A stretch of DNA of 64,000 bases, taken from positions 124,001 to 188,000 of the forward strand of contig NCJL01000001.1 in NCBI GenBank assembly GCA_002278935.1, written 5' to 3'. Below, piece by piece: positions 1 to 8,871 of this stretch. Both the position numbers and the translations under genes were made by a program. The DNA comes from Gallionellales bacterium 39-52-133 (GTDB lineage: Bacteria > Pseudomonadota > Gammaproteobacteria > Burkholderiales > Gallionellaceae). The notes under the pieces were generated by a model. The model searched no databases and was not told where the DNA came from. It was given only the letters and a program-made list of their open reading frames with translations. Every line of letters starts with the position of its first letter. Within the stretch, counting starts at the first letter, position 1.

Positions 1-303
1 CGCGACGTGCATGACCCGGTAGCCTGGGCGGGCAAAGTGTTGTGCAGTGAACCGGAACGTGCTGCTTTCAGGGCGATGCAGCAGCTGGGTTTGCGCGATG
101 CGTTTCGCCTGTTCGAACAGCCGGAAAAAACCTACAGCTGGTGGGATTACCGCATGATGGGATTCCGCCGGAATCATGGTCTGCGCATCGACCATATCTT
201 GCTGAGTGCAGCGGTGACTTGCACCGCCTGCAGCATAGACAAAGCGCCGCGCAAACTGGAGCGCCCGTCTGACCATACCCCGGTATGGGCGGAAATAGCC
301 TGA
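1..303 (+). CDS. xthA: Exodeoxyribonuclease III, C-terminal part (cut by window edge)
   Basis: The reading frame is open from the first base and stops at 301-303, giving about 100 C-terminal residues of an exonuclease III-type (EEP fold) DNA repair nuclease, which acts on abasic sites and recessed 3' ends. The stretch RIDHILLS near residue 65 and the terminal RPSDHTPVW are the hallmark C-terminal motifs; the histidine of SDH is the catalytic histidine of the family. The N-terminal two thirds lie outside the window. A GTG at position 7 is internal and not the true start. The family assignment is solid; XthA versus a close ExoA paralogue cannot be settled from this part. Confidence 0.85.
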   Translation, partial: RDVHDPVAWAGKVLCSEPERAAFRAMQQLGLRDAFRLFEQPEKTYSWWDYRMMGFRRNHGLRIDHILLSAAVTCTACSIDKAPRKLERPSDHTPVWAEIA

Positions 304-373
304 CCGCGACATTATATAACTATTTGATTATATTAAATAAATTTGTCTTTTGCTTGCGCTGCTGCAGCACAGC

Positions 374-1687
374 TCAGAAACGAAAGCCAAGCTGAAACGC
401 TGCGCCCAGTTCATGTGCATTGCCTGCCACCGCCAGATCGGCGTGCACGCCGAAGGGCGAAAAGCCCAGTCCTAGGGAAGCAATATTTCTGCTGCTGTTA
501 ACCAGATCTACGCGGTAGCCGGCACGTAGCTGCCCCCAATTCCAGCCGTTTAATTCACCGCCCAGCGCAATATACTGGGTGTAATTCTCCAGTCCGGCCG
601 GATCGTTGCGATACAGATCCACATCCAGTGCAACCGCAGACCACCTGTTTGTGTAAGAGACGCCAATCCGCGATTGTGGCATCAGCCTTAATGTTTCACC
701 CGTGGCAACGGGTGTCTCTCCGGCTACAGGCGCACGTTTGAAAGCCAGAAAAGCAGGTACCACATTCTTGATCACCAGACCGGAGCGCCAGCCATTTCGA
801 TGGTTTTTGGCCATGCCAATATCGAAATTCAGCAAGCTGTACTGCGCGCGGTAATCGTTGCCATTGAAGTTGGATAGACTGGGGCTGTTGATGCCGATGG
901 GCACATCATAAAGCTGTGCCTGCATGATTTTGGGTGTGATGCCCAGCGCAATATTTTGCTTGTTGATGCGATACTCACGCGATAGGGCGAAGCCGGTTTC
1001 CGCCAGCATCACGCCGCGCATGGTGACGGCCGACTGTAGGGTATCCGTGGTGAACGACGGCGTGCCGCACGCTGCGACCTGGCCCGCGTCCGCAGCTGCA
1101 GCCAGGCAACTGGCCTGGGTTGACAGGGTCGCAAGCGTTGCAGCATCCCTGTACTGGAAAATGCCGCCGGTAGCGACCGCTGCATTGGCATAGAAGGCGA
1201 TGCCGAATCTTTTGTTGGGTATGCCAACTACGGTTGCTGCACCCGCATCAAACGTAATGGGTTTATTGTTGAGCGTGGCCAGCTGCGCGGACAAACTGCT
1301 GATATTGGTGGAGGCCGAGCCGGCAGCCGTGTTGATCGGCCCGATCACGCCTGCCGTGATTGCGTCATTTAATGCCGTGATAGAAGTCTGCAAATTATCA
1401 ACATAATTACCCGACTGGAATTTGTCGATACTACCTATCAAGTCGTCGGGATCTGCCACGCGCGCACCCAGCGTTGGCAATGTCAGCGAAAAATCATCGC
1501 TGTAACGGGTGATGGACAGCAGGGCAGGGTTGAACAGCGGTGCCGCCGCCGCATCGGCTACCGCCACCCCGGCTCCTCCCATTCCCATCGAGCGCGGATC
1601 GAGAAAGCTGAAGGGCATGGCCAGTGCAACGCTGCTGTTAAGCAGCAGCACTATGCCTGCAAAGAGTCTGTATGGTTTAGGTGACAT
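374..1687 (-). CDS. TraF-like outer-membrane protein (TraF_2 family)
   Basis: 437 residues with an N-terminal signal peptide (about residues 1-23, ending VALA). The mature start, PFSFLDPRSMGMGGAGVA, is the pattern of FadL/TraF-like outer-membrane beta-barrels in which a glycine-rich MGGAG motif is followed by an N-P-A-L segment ('LFNPALLS'). The C-terminus ends in F-R-F, as expected for a BAM-inserted barrel. Databases often label this family 'conjugal transfer protein TraF', but there are no other transfer genes here, so a conjugation role is unlikely; a transport or cell-envelope role is an inference. An AAGGA Shine-Dalgarno sits about 8 bases before the ATG. Confidence 0.65.
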   Translation of the reverse strand: MSPKPYRLFAGIVLLLNSSVALAMPFSFLDPRSMGMGGAGVAVADAAAAPLFNPALLSITRYSDDFSLTLPTLGARVADPDDLIGSIDKFQSGNYVDNLQTSITALNDAITAGVIGPINTAAGSASTNISSLSAQLATLNNKPITFDAGAATVVGIPNKRFGIAFYANAAVATGGIFQYRDAATLATLSTQASCLAAAADAGQVAACGTPSFTTDTLQSAVTMRGVMLAETGFALSREYRINKQNIALGITPKIMQAQLYDVPIGINSPSLSNFNGNDYRAQYSLLNFDIGMAKNHRNGWRSGLVIKNVVPAFLAFKRAPVAGETPVATGETLRLMPQSRIGVSYTNRWSAVALDVDLYRNDPAGLENYTQYIALGGELNGWNWGQLRAGYRVDLVNSSRNIASLGLGFSPFGVHADLAVAGNAHELGAAFQLGFRF

Positions 1688-1804
1688 CGCTTTTTCCTTG
1701 TCATGCCCGGGTAATTGGCCGGGAATAAGTTCTGTAGCGCTCTATCGGCAGGAAACAGGGAAAATTTAATATATTTTTTAGCGGAGGCCGGTGCTTATCG
1801 GTCA

Positions 1805-1834
1805 ATAAAAAAGGGAGCATGCGCTCCCTTTTGT
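1805..1834 (-). terminator. Rho-independent terminator, bidirectional
   Basis: A perfect 8-bp stem (AAGGGAGC at 1811-1818, GCTCCCTT at 1823-1830) with loop ATGC is flanked by an A-tract on the left and a T-tract on the right. It can end transcription from the minus-strand gene starting at 2522 and would also work for plus-strand transcription. Confidence 0.8.
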
Positions 1835-1859
1835 TACAGCATGCGTGCTTAAACGCCCA

Positions 1860-2522
1860 TCAGAAAGCGTAACCAATGCCCAGCGAGATCACAGGATAGA
1901 TATTGAAACCCGACAGATCCTTATCCAGCTGGACTTGTGAAGCTGCAAGATCATTTGCGGCCGCAGATGCTGCAGTTCCTGTAGCGGTCAGGCTGGATTT
2001 GGGCGAGCCCTGAAATAGCACACCAATATCTGACTTGAACGAGAAGCCGGTTTTGCTGGCGCGTCCGCTCCAGCCAAAGCCCAGATAGGGTACGAACTTA
2101 TTGAAAGAAATTTCCGCATTCAAGCTGCTAATCTGGGTAGTGTTGTAGACAGTGCCGTTGATAGTAAAAGTGCCGCCGGTAGGAACCGCACTCATGCTAA
2201 AACCGTTGTTGTTGTAGAACATACCCGCAGTCAGATGGGTGATGCCGCTGAACAAATGCCAATCCGCCAGCGCAGCCACGCTTTCCAGTTTCAGGGTCGA
2301 GTCATACTTAATACTGTCGGATGTTGTCTGGTAAGTGTAATTGTATTTATTGAAACTGATGCGGCCGGCAAGATTTTCAGTGACCGGAATCGCGAAACCC
2401 GCACCAAAGCCCAGCGTGGAAGTATGCACATCGATATCAACCATGGCATTGGAAGATTTTGCCAGTGCGCTGAGCGGCATTGCACAACATAAAGCTGCAA
2501 GCAAAATTAGTTTTTTCATCAT
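1860..2522 (-). CDS. Small outer-membrane beta-barrel protein
   Basis: 220 residues from the ATG at 2520-2522. This start is preferred over one 16 codons upstream because AGGGG lies 2-7 bases before it and because it gives a clean signal peptide (MMKKLILLAALCCAMPLSALA). The mature protein has alternating aromatic/hydrophobic strands ('AGRISFNKYNYTY', 'YLGFGWSGRA') and ends in G-I-G-Y-A-F, the terminal phenylalanine signature of OmpA/OmpW-like barrels. It resembles generic 'outer membrane beta-barrel protein' families; no specific function can be named. It is a single-gene unit closed by the hairpin at 1805-1834. Confidence 0.6.
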   Translation of the reverse strand: MMKKLILLAALCCAMPLSALAKSSNAMVDIDVHTSTLGFGAGFAIPVTENLAGRISFNKYNYTYQTTSDSIKYDSTLKLESVAALADWHLFSGITHLTAGMFYNNNGFSMSAVPTGGTFTINGTVYNTTQISSLNAEISFNKFVPYLGFGWSGRASKTGFSFKSDIGVLFQGSPKSSLTATGTAASAAANDLAASQVQLDKDLSGFNIYPVISLGIGYAF

Positions 2523-2652
2523 ATCCCCTGTCTGTATATTTGTATTGAGTCGGCAAATTCTGCGCGTCAATTATCGCAGCTATTTGAAATCAAATCTATA
2601 ACGCAAAACTTGCCGTTATAACAGCAGGAATTGTCTTAAAAGCAACGCTTCA

Positions 2653-2771
2653 ATCCACAGATTTCACAGATTCACACAGATTTTTATGCCGCTATCAGTG
2701 ATGTCAGTCTCACTTAAAGGTGTTTATGTTAAATACGGCAATTCTTTGTTTAATCTGTGTATTCTGTGGAC
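2653..2771. repeat. Dispersed inverted repeat element (about 119 bp)
   Basis: The left end (2654-2672) and the inverted right end (2752-2770) match at 17 of 19 positions, built on the words TCCACAGATT and CACAGATT. The middle holds no gene. The same CACAGAT/ATCTGTG style of element recurs in many bacterial genomes as a short non-coding repeat; that part is recalled knowledge, not shown here. It fills most of the gap between ntrC and the beta-barrel gene, with no convincing promoter inside. Confidence 0.55.
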
Positions 2772-2788
2772 AAGTGCTTTTCCCGGGA

Positions 2789-4183
2789 TTACGCTGCATC
2801 CAGGCCCAGTTCCTGAATTTTGCGAGTCAGCGTGTTGCGTCCCATGCCTAGCAGAGTCGCTGCTTCTATGCGGCGTCCGCCGGTATGATGCAGCGCCTGG
2901 CTGATCAGTGTGCGCTCAAACTGCTGGCTTAAATTCTCCAGGATATGCTGGTCGCCGCGCTGCAGCGCAAGTGTTACCTGCTGCGCCAGTGCGTGGCGCC
3001 AGTCGTCGGTGGGCGAGACCGATGCTGAGCCGGTATCGCGCCATTCCTGGGGCAGATCGGCAATTTCTATTTGTTGGGTCGGCGTCATCACCGTGAGCCA
3101 GTGACACAAATTTTCCAGCTGGCGCACATTGCCCGGTATGTCGCGGGTAGACAAATATTCCAGTGCGGATTCGCTGATAGCTTTGGCTTCGACCTTGAGC
3201 TCCATTGCGCTCTTCTGCAAAAAATATTTGGCGAGCAAGGGAATGTCCTCGCGCCGCTCGCGCAATGGCGGCAGACGCAGGCGTATCACATTCAGGCGGT
3301 GGAACAGGTCTTCACGGAACAAGCCCAGTTTGACGCGGTCTTCCAGATTCTGGTGCGTGGCCGCGATAATGCGCACATTGGCCTTGATCGGTTGGTGACC
3401 ACCCACCCGGTAATAGTTGCCGTCGGACAGCACGCGCAACAATCGGGTTTGCAATTCCGGCGGCATGTCACCAATTTCATCCAGAAACAGGGTGCCGCCC
3501 TCTGCCTGCTCGAAGCGCCCGCGCCGCGTAGCGGCCGCGCCGGTAAAGGCGCCGCGCTCGTGGCCAAACAGTTCCGATTCCAGCAAATCTTTGGGGATAG
3601 CCGCCGTGTTGATCGCAATAAACGGCTGCTCGGAGCGCGGGCTGTGGCGGTGCAGCGCGTGTGCAACCAGCTCCTTGCCGGTACCGGATTCGCCGGTAAT
3701 CAGGACGGTTGCATGAGAATGCGCCAACCTGCCGATTGCACGAAAGACTTCCTGCATGGCCGGTGCCTGCCCCAGAATATCGGGTGCAATCGCATATTCT
3801 TCCGCAGGTGCATTTTTACGCTGGCTTTGTTCCAGCGCACGACGCACCAGATCAACCGCGTGATCGATGTCGAAGGGTTTGGGCAGGTATTCAAACGCGC
3901 CCCCCTGAAATGAAGAGACTGCACTTTCCAGATCGGAATAGGCTGTCATGATAATGACGGGCAAATTGGGAAATTGTTCTCGCAAACTTTGCAGCAGTTC
4001 CAGCCCCGAGCGTCCCGGCATGCGGATGTCGCTGATCACGATTTGCGGCGTATCCTGTTTCAGTTCTGCCAGCGCCTCTTCGGCTGAAGCAAAGCTTTTG
4101 AACGAAATTTTTTCACGTTCCAGCGCTTTTTCCAGCACCCAGCGTATGGAACGGTCATCGTCAATAATCCAGACAGGTTTCAT
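2789..4183 (-). CDS. ntrC: Nitrogen regulation response regulator NtrC
   Basis: 464 residues, the usual NtrC length. A receiver domain (1-120) has the phosphoacceptor Asp52 in SDIRMPG. A sigma-54-interacting AAA+ domain (about 135-365) has Walker A GESGTGK (164-170) and the GAFTGA loop that contacts sigma-54. A Fis-type helix-turn-helix lies at the C-terminus ('RRIEAATLLGMGRNTLTRKI'). Phosphorylated by NtrB, it activates sigma-54 promoters under nitrogen limitation; a matching enhancer/promoter is visible upstream of glnA. It follows ntrB on the same strand, with a 44-bp palindromic repeat in the 107-bp gap. The assignment is secure. Confidence 0.95.
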   Translation of the reverse strand: MKPVWIIDDDRSIRWVLEKALEREKISFKSFASAEEALAELKQDTPQIVISDIRMPGRSGLELLQSLREQFPNLPVIIMTAYSDLESAVSSFQGGAFEYLPKPFDIDHAVDLVRRALEQSQRKNAPAEEYAIAPDILGQAPAMQEVFRAIGRLAHSHATVLITGESGTGKELVAHALHRHSPRSEQPFIAINTAAIPKDLLESELFGHERGAFTGAAATRRGRFEQAEGGTLFLDEIGDMPPELQTRLLRVLSDGNYYRVGGHQPIKANVRIIAATHQNLEDRVKLGLFREDLFHRLNVIRLRLPPLRERREDIPLLAKYFLQKSAMELKVEAKAISESALEYLSTRDIPGNVRQLENLCHWLTVMTPTQQIEIADLPQEWRDTGSASVSPTDDWRHALAQQVTLALQRGDQHILENLSQQFERTLISQALHHTGGRRIEAATLLGMGRNTLTRKIQELGLDAA

Positions 4184-4225
4184 GGTTCAGTTCCCAAATT
4201 AAATTAATCGTAATAATTTAGCAGG

Positions 4226-4269
4226 GTAGGGTGCGTCGTACGTACCATGGTGCGCATAACGCACCCTAC
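4226..4269. repeat. 44-bp near-palindromic repeat (GTAGGGTGCG family)
   Basis: It begins GTAGGGTGCG and ends CGCACCCTAC, the inverse, with an ACCATGGT centre and a few mismatches between the arms. A perfect copy lies at 9362-9405 and a half copy at 19585-19613. It lies between ntrB and ntrC, where the RNA would form a long hairpin that could attenuate or stabilise the transcript. Confidence 0.8.
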
Positions 4270-4290
4270 AAGGTTTTGCAAAAAATGCAG

Positions 4291-5334
4291 CTACGCCAGC
4301 GGCAGTATCACGGTAAAACAGGTGCGCCCAGGCTCGCTGTCAAACTCGATGCTGCCATGATGCTGGCTGATAAAATCCTGTGCCAAGGTCAGACCAAGGC
4401 CATGTCCATCAGCATGACCCGAGACCAGTGGATAAAAAATCTTGTCGCGCAAGTGCGGCGGGATACCGGGGCCATCATCGATAATTTGGATCATGATCGC
4501 GAGGGGATGACGTTTCTTCATCAGCGTCACCTGTCTTGCGATGCGTGTGCGCAATATGATATTGCCCATGCCGTGCATGGCTTGCGCAGCGTTACGCACC
4601 AGATTTAAAAATACCTGAATGAGTTGTTCCTTGTCACCAATCAGGTCCGGCAGGCTGGTGTCATAGTCGCGTCTGATATGCAGTCCGCTGGAAAGCTCTG
4701 CCAGCACCACGCTGCGCACTCTTTCCAGCACTTCATGGATATTGAGCGCACTGAATTGGTGCGCGTGCTGCGGCGTGAGCAGCTTTTCCATCAGGGTGCG
4801 CAGGCGGTCTGCCTCCTGAATAATCACCTGGGTGTATTCGCGCAGGCCGGGTTTTTCCAGTTCGTGTTCCAGCAGCTGTGCCGCCCCGCGTATGCCACCC
4901 AGCGGATTTTTGATTTCGTGGGCCAGATTACGCAGCAACAAGCGGTTAGCCTGGGTCTGGTCCAGCATATGTTCTTCGCGTGCCAGCTTGAGCGGCCTGT
5001 CTATGGTGTGGAATTCGAGCAGCAAGGCATAAGGTCCGGCCAGCAAGGGCGTGGCGGAGCAGGCAAGGTGAAAGACGCCGGCGTGCGAATAGGTGCCCAG
5101 TGTCAGGTCATGTTCAATATGGCTGGCGTGCTCGGCGAGTGCCAATTGTATGGTGTTGAATAATTGTTCGGTGTGGGTAAAAGCATGTTGCAGCGGATGG
5201 CCCAGCAAATTGGTTTTGCTCAAGCCAAACAGATTTTCTGCTGCGGGATTCAGATAAACAATGCGCGACTCTGCATCCAGCATGATGATTGCTGTATTGA
5301 GATGCTCCAGGGTCGGAAGTGAATGTGATGGCAT
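4291..5334 (-). CDS. ntrB: Nitrogen regulation sensor kinase NtrB
   Basis: 347 residues. An N-terminal PAS domain ('RIVYLNPAAENLFGLS', about 25-40) is followed by a dimerisation/phosphoacceptor segment with His139 in LAHEIKNPLGG, then a GHKL ATPase domain with N-box NLVRNAAQA, the DDGPGIP G1 box and GHGLGLT. No membrane segment is present, which fits the cytosolic PII-controlled NtrB rather than a membrane sensor. It phosphorylates or dephosphorylates NtrC according to nitrogen status. It is upstream of ntrC in the same direction and probably co-transcribed. Confidence 0.94.
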   Translation of the reverse strand: MPSHSLPTLEHLNTAIIMLDAESRIVYLNPAAENLFGLSKTNLLGHPLQHAFTHTEQLFNTIQLALAEHASHIEHDLTLGTYSHAGVFHLACSATPLLAGPYALLLEFHTIDRPLKLAREEHMLDQTQANRLLLRNLAHEIKNPLGGIRGAAQLLEHELEKPGLREYTQVIIQEADRLRTLMEKLLTPQHAHQFSALNIHEVLERVRSVVLAELSSGLHIRRDYDTSLPDLIGDKEQLIQVFLNLVRNAAQAMHGMGNIILRTRIARQVTLMKKRHPLAIMIQIIDDGPGIPPHLRDKIFYPLVSGHADGHGLGLTLAQDFISQHHGSIEFDSEPGRTCFTVILPLA

Positions 5335-5384
5335 ATCAACAGTAAAGCAGAAAACATGCCAGAGTGATGGCGACGGGAGGATTC

Positions 5385-5858
5385 TTATTTAAGATTGGAA
5401 AGCTCGGTTCTTAAGGCCCTGATATTCTGCTCGTGCAAGGAGACCAGATCCTGCGCTGCCTTTAATTTTTCCGCCTGTTTGGCGGCATTGCGGAAGGGCA
5501 CACCATCCCGGCCGACCAAAGGCTCGGGATTGTCCTCCACGCTCTTCAAATTTTCCCGCGCCGCTGCAAGCAGCTCTTCTTCGGATGCCAATTCATCCTG
5601 AAGAATAATACGTCTAGTTGCATCGCGGTTTTTTTGCGTTTGCGAATCAACCTTGGGGAAATCCTCAGGCGTCGAAGAACGTTGCGAGCCGCGTCCGGAG
5701 GTTGTAGACAACGGTTTTAAAATCAATTTCTTGCTGCCCTTGATGGGTTCGCTGGAATAGGTGACATGGCCATTCGCATCAACACGTTTGTAGATTTCTG
5801 CATGAGACCAGCCTGTGTAGCTGAGGAACAATATAACAAGCAGGTGATGGGGCTTCAT
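5385..5858 (-). CDS. DUF4124 domain periplasmic protein
   Basis: 157 residues with a signal peptide (about 1-20, ending SHA). The DUF4124 signature follows immediately: I-Y-K-R-V-D-A-N-G-H-V-T-Y-S. The C-terminal half is predicted helical and charged, with repeated E/A/L residues ('DELASEEELLAAARENLKSVE') and is probably coiled coil. DUF4124 proteins are common next to ntrB and glnA in betaproteobacteria; their function is unknown. An AAGGA Shine-Dalgarno precedes the ATG. It is separated from glnA by a terminator, so it probably has its own promoter or depends on read-through. Confidence 0.75.
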   Translation of the reverse strand: MKPHHLLVILFLSYTGWSHAEIYKRVDANGHVTYSSEPIKGSKKLILKPLSTTSGRGSQRSSTPEDFPKVDSQTQKNRDATRRIILQDELASEEELLAAARENLKSVEDNPEPLVGRDGVPFRNAAKQAEKLKAAQDLVSLHEQNIRALRTELSNLK

Positions 5859-5953
5859 AATTGCATCCTTATTACAAGTGCCCGAAGTATAGGTTAAGGC
5901 TAACCATATGACAAATTAAGGGGCGAGGTGCAAGGTTCAAGGTTCGGGGGGCG

Positions 5954-5985
5954 AAAAAAAGGAGCCTTGCGGCTCCGATTTTTTC
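5954..5985 (-). terminator. Terminator of glnA (bidirectional hairpin)
   Basis: GGAGCC (5961-5966), loop TTGC and GGCTCC (5971-5976) form a perfect 6-bp stem, followed on the minus strand by seven T residues and on the plus strand by GATTTTTT. An outer inverted repeat (AGGTGCAAG at 5926-5934, CTTGCACCT at 5995-6003) could enlarge the structure. It lies just after the glnA stop codon. Confidence 0.85.
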
Positions 5986-6018
5986 AAGTAGCAACTTGCA
6001 CCTTACAACTTCTACTCC

Positions 6019-7434
6019 TTACAGGCTGTAGTACTGGTCAAACTCAACCGGGTGAGTCGTCATGCGCAAACGGTTAACTTCCTGCATCTTCAGTTCGATG
6101 TAAGCATCAATGAAGTCATTGGAGAATACACCGCCACGGGTGAGGAACTCGCGATCCCTGTTGAGATTATCCAATGCTTCTTCCAGAGAAGCACAAACGG
6201 TCGGGATCTTTGCATCTTCTTCAGGTGGCAGGTCATACAGATTTTTGTCTGCTGGCTCGCCCGGGTGGATCTTGTTCTGGATACCGTCCAGACCGGCCAT
6301 CATCAATGCGGTGAAAGCCAGGTACGGGTTAGCCAGTGGATCAGGGAAGCGAGTTTCGATACGACGACCTTTTTCGCTTGGAACGTGCGGAATACGGATT
6401 GAAGCGGAACGGTTCTTTGCCGAGTACGCCAGCTTTGTTGGTGCTTCGTAGTGGGGAACCAGACGCTTGTAGGAGTTGGTGCCAGGATTGGTAATCGCGT
6501 TCAATGCCTTGGCGTGCTTGATGATACCACCGATGTAGAACAGCGCAGTTTCAGACAGACCGGCGTAACCATTGCCTGCGAACAGGTTTTTGCCGTCTTT
6601 CCAGATCGACTGGTGCACGTGCATGCCGGAACCGTTGTCGCCGACGATAGGCTTGGGCATGAAAGTCGCTGTCTTGCCGTACTGGTGTGCCACGTTGTGC
6701 ACGATGTATTTCAAGTATTGAGTCTGATCCGCGCGCTTAACCAGCGTGCTGAACTTGGTACCGATTTCGCATTGGCCGGCAGTGGCCACTTCGTGGTGAT
6801 GCACTTCAACTTCAATGCCGATTTCTTCCAGCGCCAGACACATTGCCGCACGGATGTCATGCAAGGAATCAACTGGAGGAACCGGGAAGTAACCACCTTT
6901 AACTGATGGACGGTGTCCTGTGTTGCCGCCATCGTATTCTTCAGCTGAAGACCATGCCGCTTCTTCGGAGTTGATTTTCAGGGAGCAGCCGGACATGTCA
7001 ATGTGCCAGTTTACAGAGTCAAAGATAAAGAATTCCGGTTCTGGACCGAAGTAGGCTGTGTCGCCGACACCGGATGATTTCAGGTAAGCCTCGCCGCGTT
7101 TGGCGATGGAGCGTGGATCACGGTCATAACCTTTGCCATCAGTCGGCTCGATCACGTCGCAGGTCAACACCAGGGTAGGCTCGTCCATGAAGGGATCAAC
7201 GAAGGCGCTGGCCGGATCCGGCAGCAAAATCATGTCGGAAGCCTGAATGCCCTTCCAGCCTGCAATTGAAGAGCCGTCAAAAGCGTGGCCATCGGTGAAT
7301 TTGTCATCGCCAAAATATTTGGCAGGCACGGATACGTGCTGTTCTTTACCGCGCGTATCGGTAAAACGCAGGTCTACGAATTTAACTTCGCCACCCTTGA
7401 TATATTTGCTTGCTTCTGCAGCAGTCTTGAACAT
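6019..7434 (-). CDS. glnA: Type I glutamine synthetase
   Basis: 471 residues from the ATG at 7432-7434, which begins [13 protein letters not shown] and has AGGAG just upstream; an in-frame extension of 22 codons upstream is not family-like and overlaps the promoter. It makes glutamine from glutamate, ammonia and ATP as a cytosolic dodecamer. Visible landmarks are the DGSS segment, the [11 protein letters not shown]/glutamate loop, NRSASIRIP, and the adenylylation tyrosine at about residue 400 in NLYDLPPEE. The last motif means the enzyme is probably controlled by GlnE. A sigma-54 promoter and an NtrC site lie upstream, so it probably responds to NtrBC encoded 2-3 kb away. Confidence 0.97.
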   Translation of the reverse strand: MFKTAAEASKYIKGGEVKFVDLRFTDTRGKEQHVSVPAKYFGDDKFTDGHAFDGSSIAGWKGIQASDMILLPDPASAFVDPFMDEPTLVLTCDVIEPTDGKGYDRDPRSIAKRGEAYLKSSGVGDTAYFGPEPEFFIFDSVNWHIDMSGCSLKINSEEAAWSSAEEYDGGNTGHRPSVKGGYFPVPPVDSLHDIRAAMCLALEEIGIEVEVHHHEVATAGQCEIGTKFSTLVKRADQTQYLKYIVHNVAHQYGKTATFMPKPIVGDNGSGMHVHQSIWKDGKNLFAGNGYAGLSETALFYIGGIIKHAKALNAITNPGTNSYKRLVPHYEAPTKLAYSAKNRSASIRIPHVPSEKGRRIETRFPDPLANPYLAFTALMMAGLDGIQNKIHPGEPADKNLYDLPPEEDAKIPTVCASLEEALDNLNRDREFLTRGGVFSNDFIDAYIELKMQEVNRLRMTTHPVEFDQYYSL

Positions 7435-7495
7435 TATTGCTCTCCTAAAAATAAACGTGGATAAAAACAGAAATCGATACGGGTAAAATAACAAC

Positions 7496-7511
7496 AGCAC
7501 AAAACGTGCCA
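7496..7511 (-). promoter_or_regulatory. Sigma-54 (-24/-12) promoter of glnA
   Basis: Read on the minus strand the site is TGGCACGTTTTGTGCT, matching the consensus TGGCACG-N4-TTGCW except for one base. The GG and GC elements have the required spacing. It lies about 60 bp upstream of the glnA start codon, suitable for a short 5' leader. Confidence 0.75.
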
Positions 7512-7605
7512 GTTCTTAAGTCGCGCTAAACGCGCATTCTGCCATAATCAATGAGGAGATTGGATAAAATTCTGCGCCCCGAGTTGGTGCCAGTACAAAT
7601 AATTG

Positions 7606-7622
7606 CGCACTATTTTGGTGCA
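7606..7622 (-). promoter_or_regulatory. NtrC binding site (enhancer) for glnA
   Basis: On the minus strand the 17 bases read TGCACCAAAATAGTGCG, close to the dyad NtrC consensus TGCACCA-N3-TGGTGCA. It is about 100 bp upstream of the -24/-12 element, a normal enhancer distance. A weaker half-match (GGCACCAACTCGGGGCGC, minus strand) sits between it and the promoter, near 7575-7592. The site overlaps the stop codon of the next gene upstream. Confidence 0.6.
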
Positions 7623-8806
7623 TCACTATAATGAAGCTGTATGGTGCGAAAGTATTTATCATCAAAGGTAATGGCTGCGCATTTTTTTAGTAATGCTGCC
7701 ACTTTGCCGGCATCCTGACAATAACGCGTGTCCAGAAAAAGCTCCGCATCAATTTTGCCATCCAGATAATGCAGCACACTGCGTGTAACGGGTAACTGAA
7801 CGTCGCCAAGCCTGGTGTTTAAATGGCCAAGCAGCAATTCACGTGACGGCAAGTGCACGTTGGGCTTGGCCAGTGCATCATCTTCGGGATCGATATGCAC
7901 CATCACATCCAGCACGTGATGGTTGTGCAGCACGGCCAGCCTGGCTGATTCCGCAATATAGTGGCCTTCCGATACGCTGATCTTGGGATCGACGATGATA
8001 TGCGCGTCTACCAGCGCATTGTCCGCCATTTTGCGCGTGCGCAACTCGTGCAGGCTGCGCACACCGGGTGCAGACAGCAGGGTTTGGCGGATTGCGTTGA
8101 CTTCCTCTTCATCCAGCCCGGTATCGACCAGCTCTGACAGTGCCTCCAGCGCAAACTTGCCGCCCATGTGCGCAATCATGCCGCCCACCACGGCCGCGGC
8201 GACCAGATCCAGGAAGGTATAGCCCAGCAAGTTGCCGCCTATACCCACCATCACCACCAGCGAAGAGGCGGCATCAGATCGGGCATGCCAGGCGTTGGCA
8301 ACCAGCATTTGCGAGCGCACACGCCGGGCCACTGCCAGCAGGTAGCGAAACAGGCCTTCCTTGGCCGCCAGTGCGAGCAGGGCAATCCACAAAGTGTAGG
8401 GATGAACCGCCTGCACCTGCTCGGGGTGCTGCAGGCGCAGACCGGCAGAAATAAGCAGAGCCACACCCACTGCGGCGAGGGAAATCCCCAGTATCAGCGA
8501 AGCGGCTGTTTCGATGCGCGCATGGCCGTAAGGGTGGTTGGCGTCGGCATGGCGATTGCCATGACGGTTGGCAAACAACACCAGAATATCGGCCACCAGA
8601 TCGGAGAAAGAATGCAGGCCATCTGCCATCAAGGACTGTGATTTTCCAAAAAAGCCCGCAACTACTTGAATGACGGTGAGCAACAGATTGATGACGATAC
8701 TGACCCAGGTACTTTTTCGCGCCGCAGCGAAACGCACGGGATGGGCTGGTTCAAAAGCAACAGATTTGCTATGGTTGTGCGTATGGCTTTGTTGTTTGGT
8801 CATCAT
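7610..8806 (-). CDS. Cation diffusion facilitator (CDF) metal transporter
   Basis: 398 residues, an inner-membrane metal/proton antiporter expected to export Zn2+, Fe2+ or similar divalent cations. A His-rich N-terminus (SHTHNHS) precedes about six membrane segments. The paired transport-site motifs are DGLHSFSD in TM2 and HARSDAAS in TM5 (H-x3-D). The cytoplasmic C-terminal domain (about 210-300) has 'VDAHIIVDPKISVSEGHYIAE', typical of CDF dimerisation domains, and is followed by an extra 90-residue C-terminal extension. The DxxxD/HxxxD sets also occur in MamB/MamM-like and FieF-like members, so the metal cannot be named. It is divergently placed from the rhodanese gene. Confidence 0.88.
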   Translation of the reverse strand: MMTKQQSHTHNHSKSVAFEPAHPVRFAAARKSTWVSIVINLLLTVIQVVAGFFGKSQSLMADGLHSFSDLVADILVLFANRHGNRHADANHPYGHARIETAASLILGISLAAVGVALLISAGLRLQHPEQVQAVHPYTLWIALLALAAKEGLFRYLLAVARRVRSQMLVANAWHARSDAASSLVVMVGIGGNLLGYTFLDLVAAAVVGGMIAHMGGKFALEALSELVDTGLDEEEVNAIRQTLLSAPGVRSLHELRTRKMADNALVDAHIIVDPKISVSEGHYIAESARLAVLHNHHVLDVMVHIDPEDDALAKPNVHLPSRELLLGHLNTRLGDVQLPVTRSVLHYLDGKIDAELFLDTRYCQDAGKVAALLKKCAAITFDDKYFRTIQLHYSDAPK

Positions 8807-8871
8807 GCTTGCGGGTTAAAAACAGTGCCGCGCAGAATAGCACCAGTGGGCAATAATATCGAGGAGATAGC

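Noticed and set aside
374..1687. Reading the TraF-like gene as evidence of a conjugative element
   Set aside because: No relaxase, coupling protein or other transfer genes are near, and this family is common as a chromosomal outer-membrane protein.
3071..3913. A 280-codon plus-strand frame opposite ntrC
   Set aside because: Antisense to the conserved AAA+ domain of NtrC, without recognisable motifs or ribosome site.
6451..6906. A 151-codon plus-strand frame opposite glnA
   Set aside because: Lies within the conserved glutamine synthetase core on the opposite strand; no supporting evidence.
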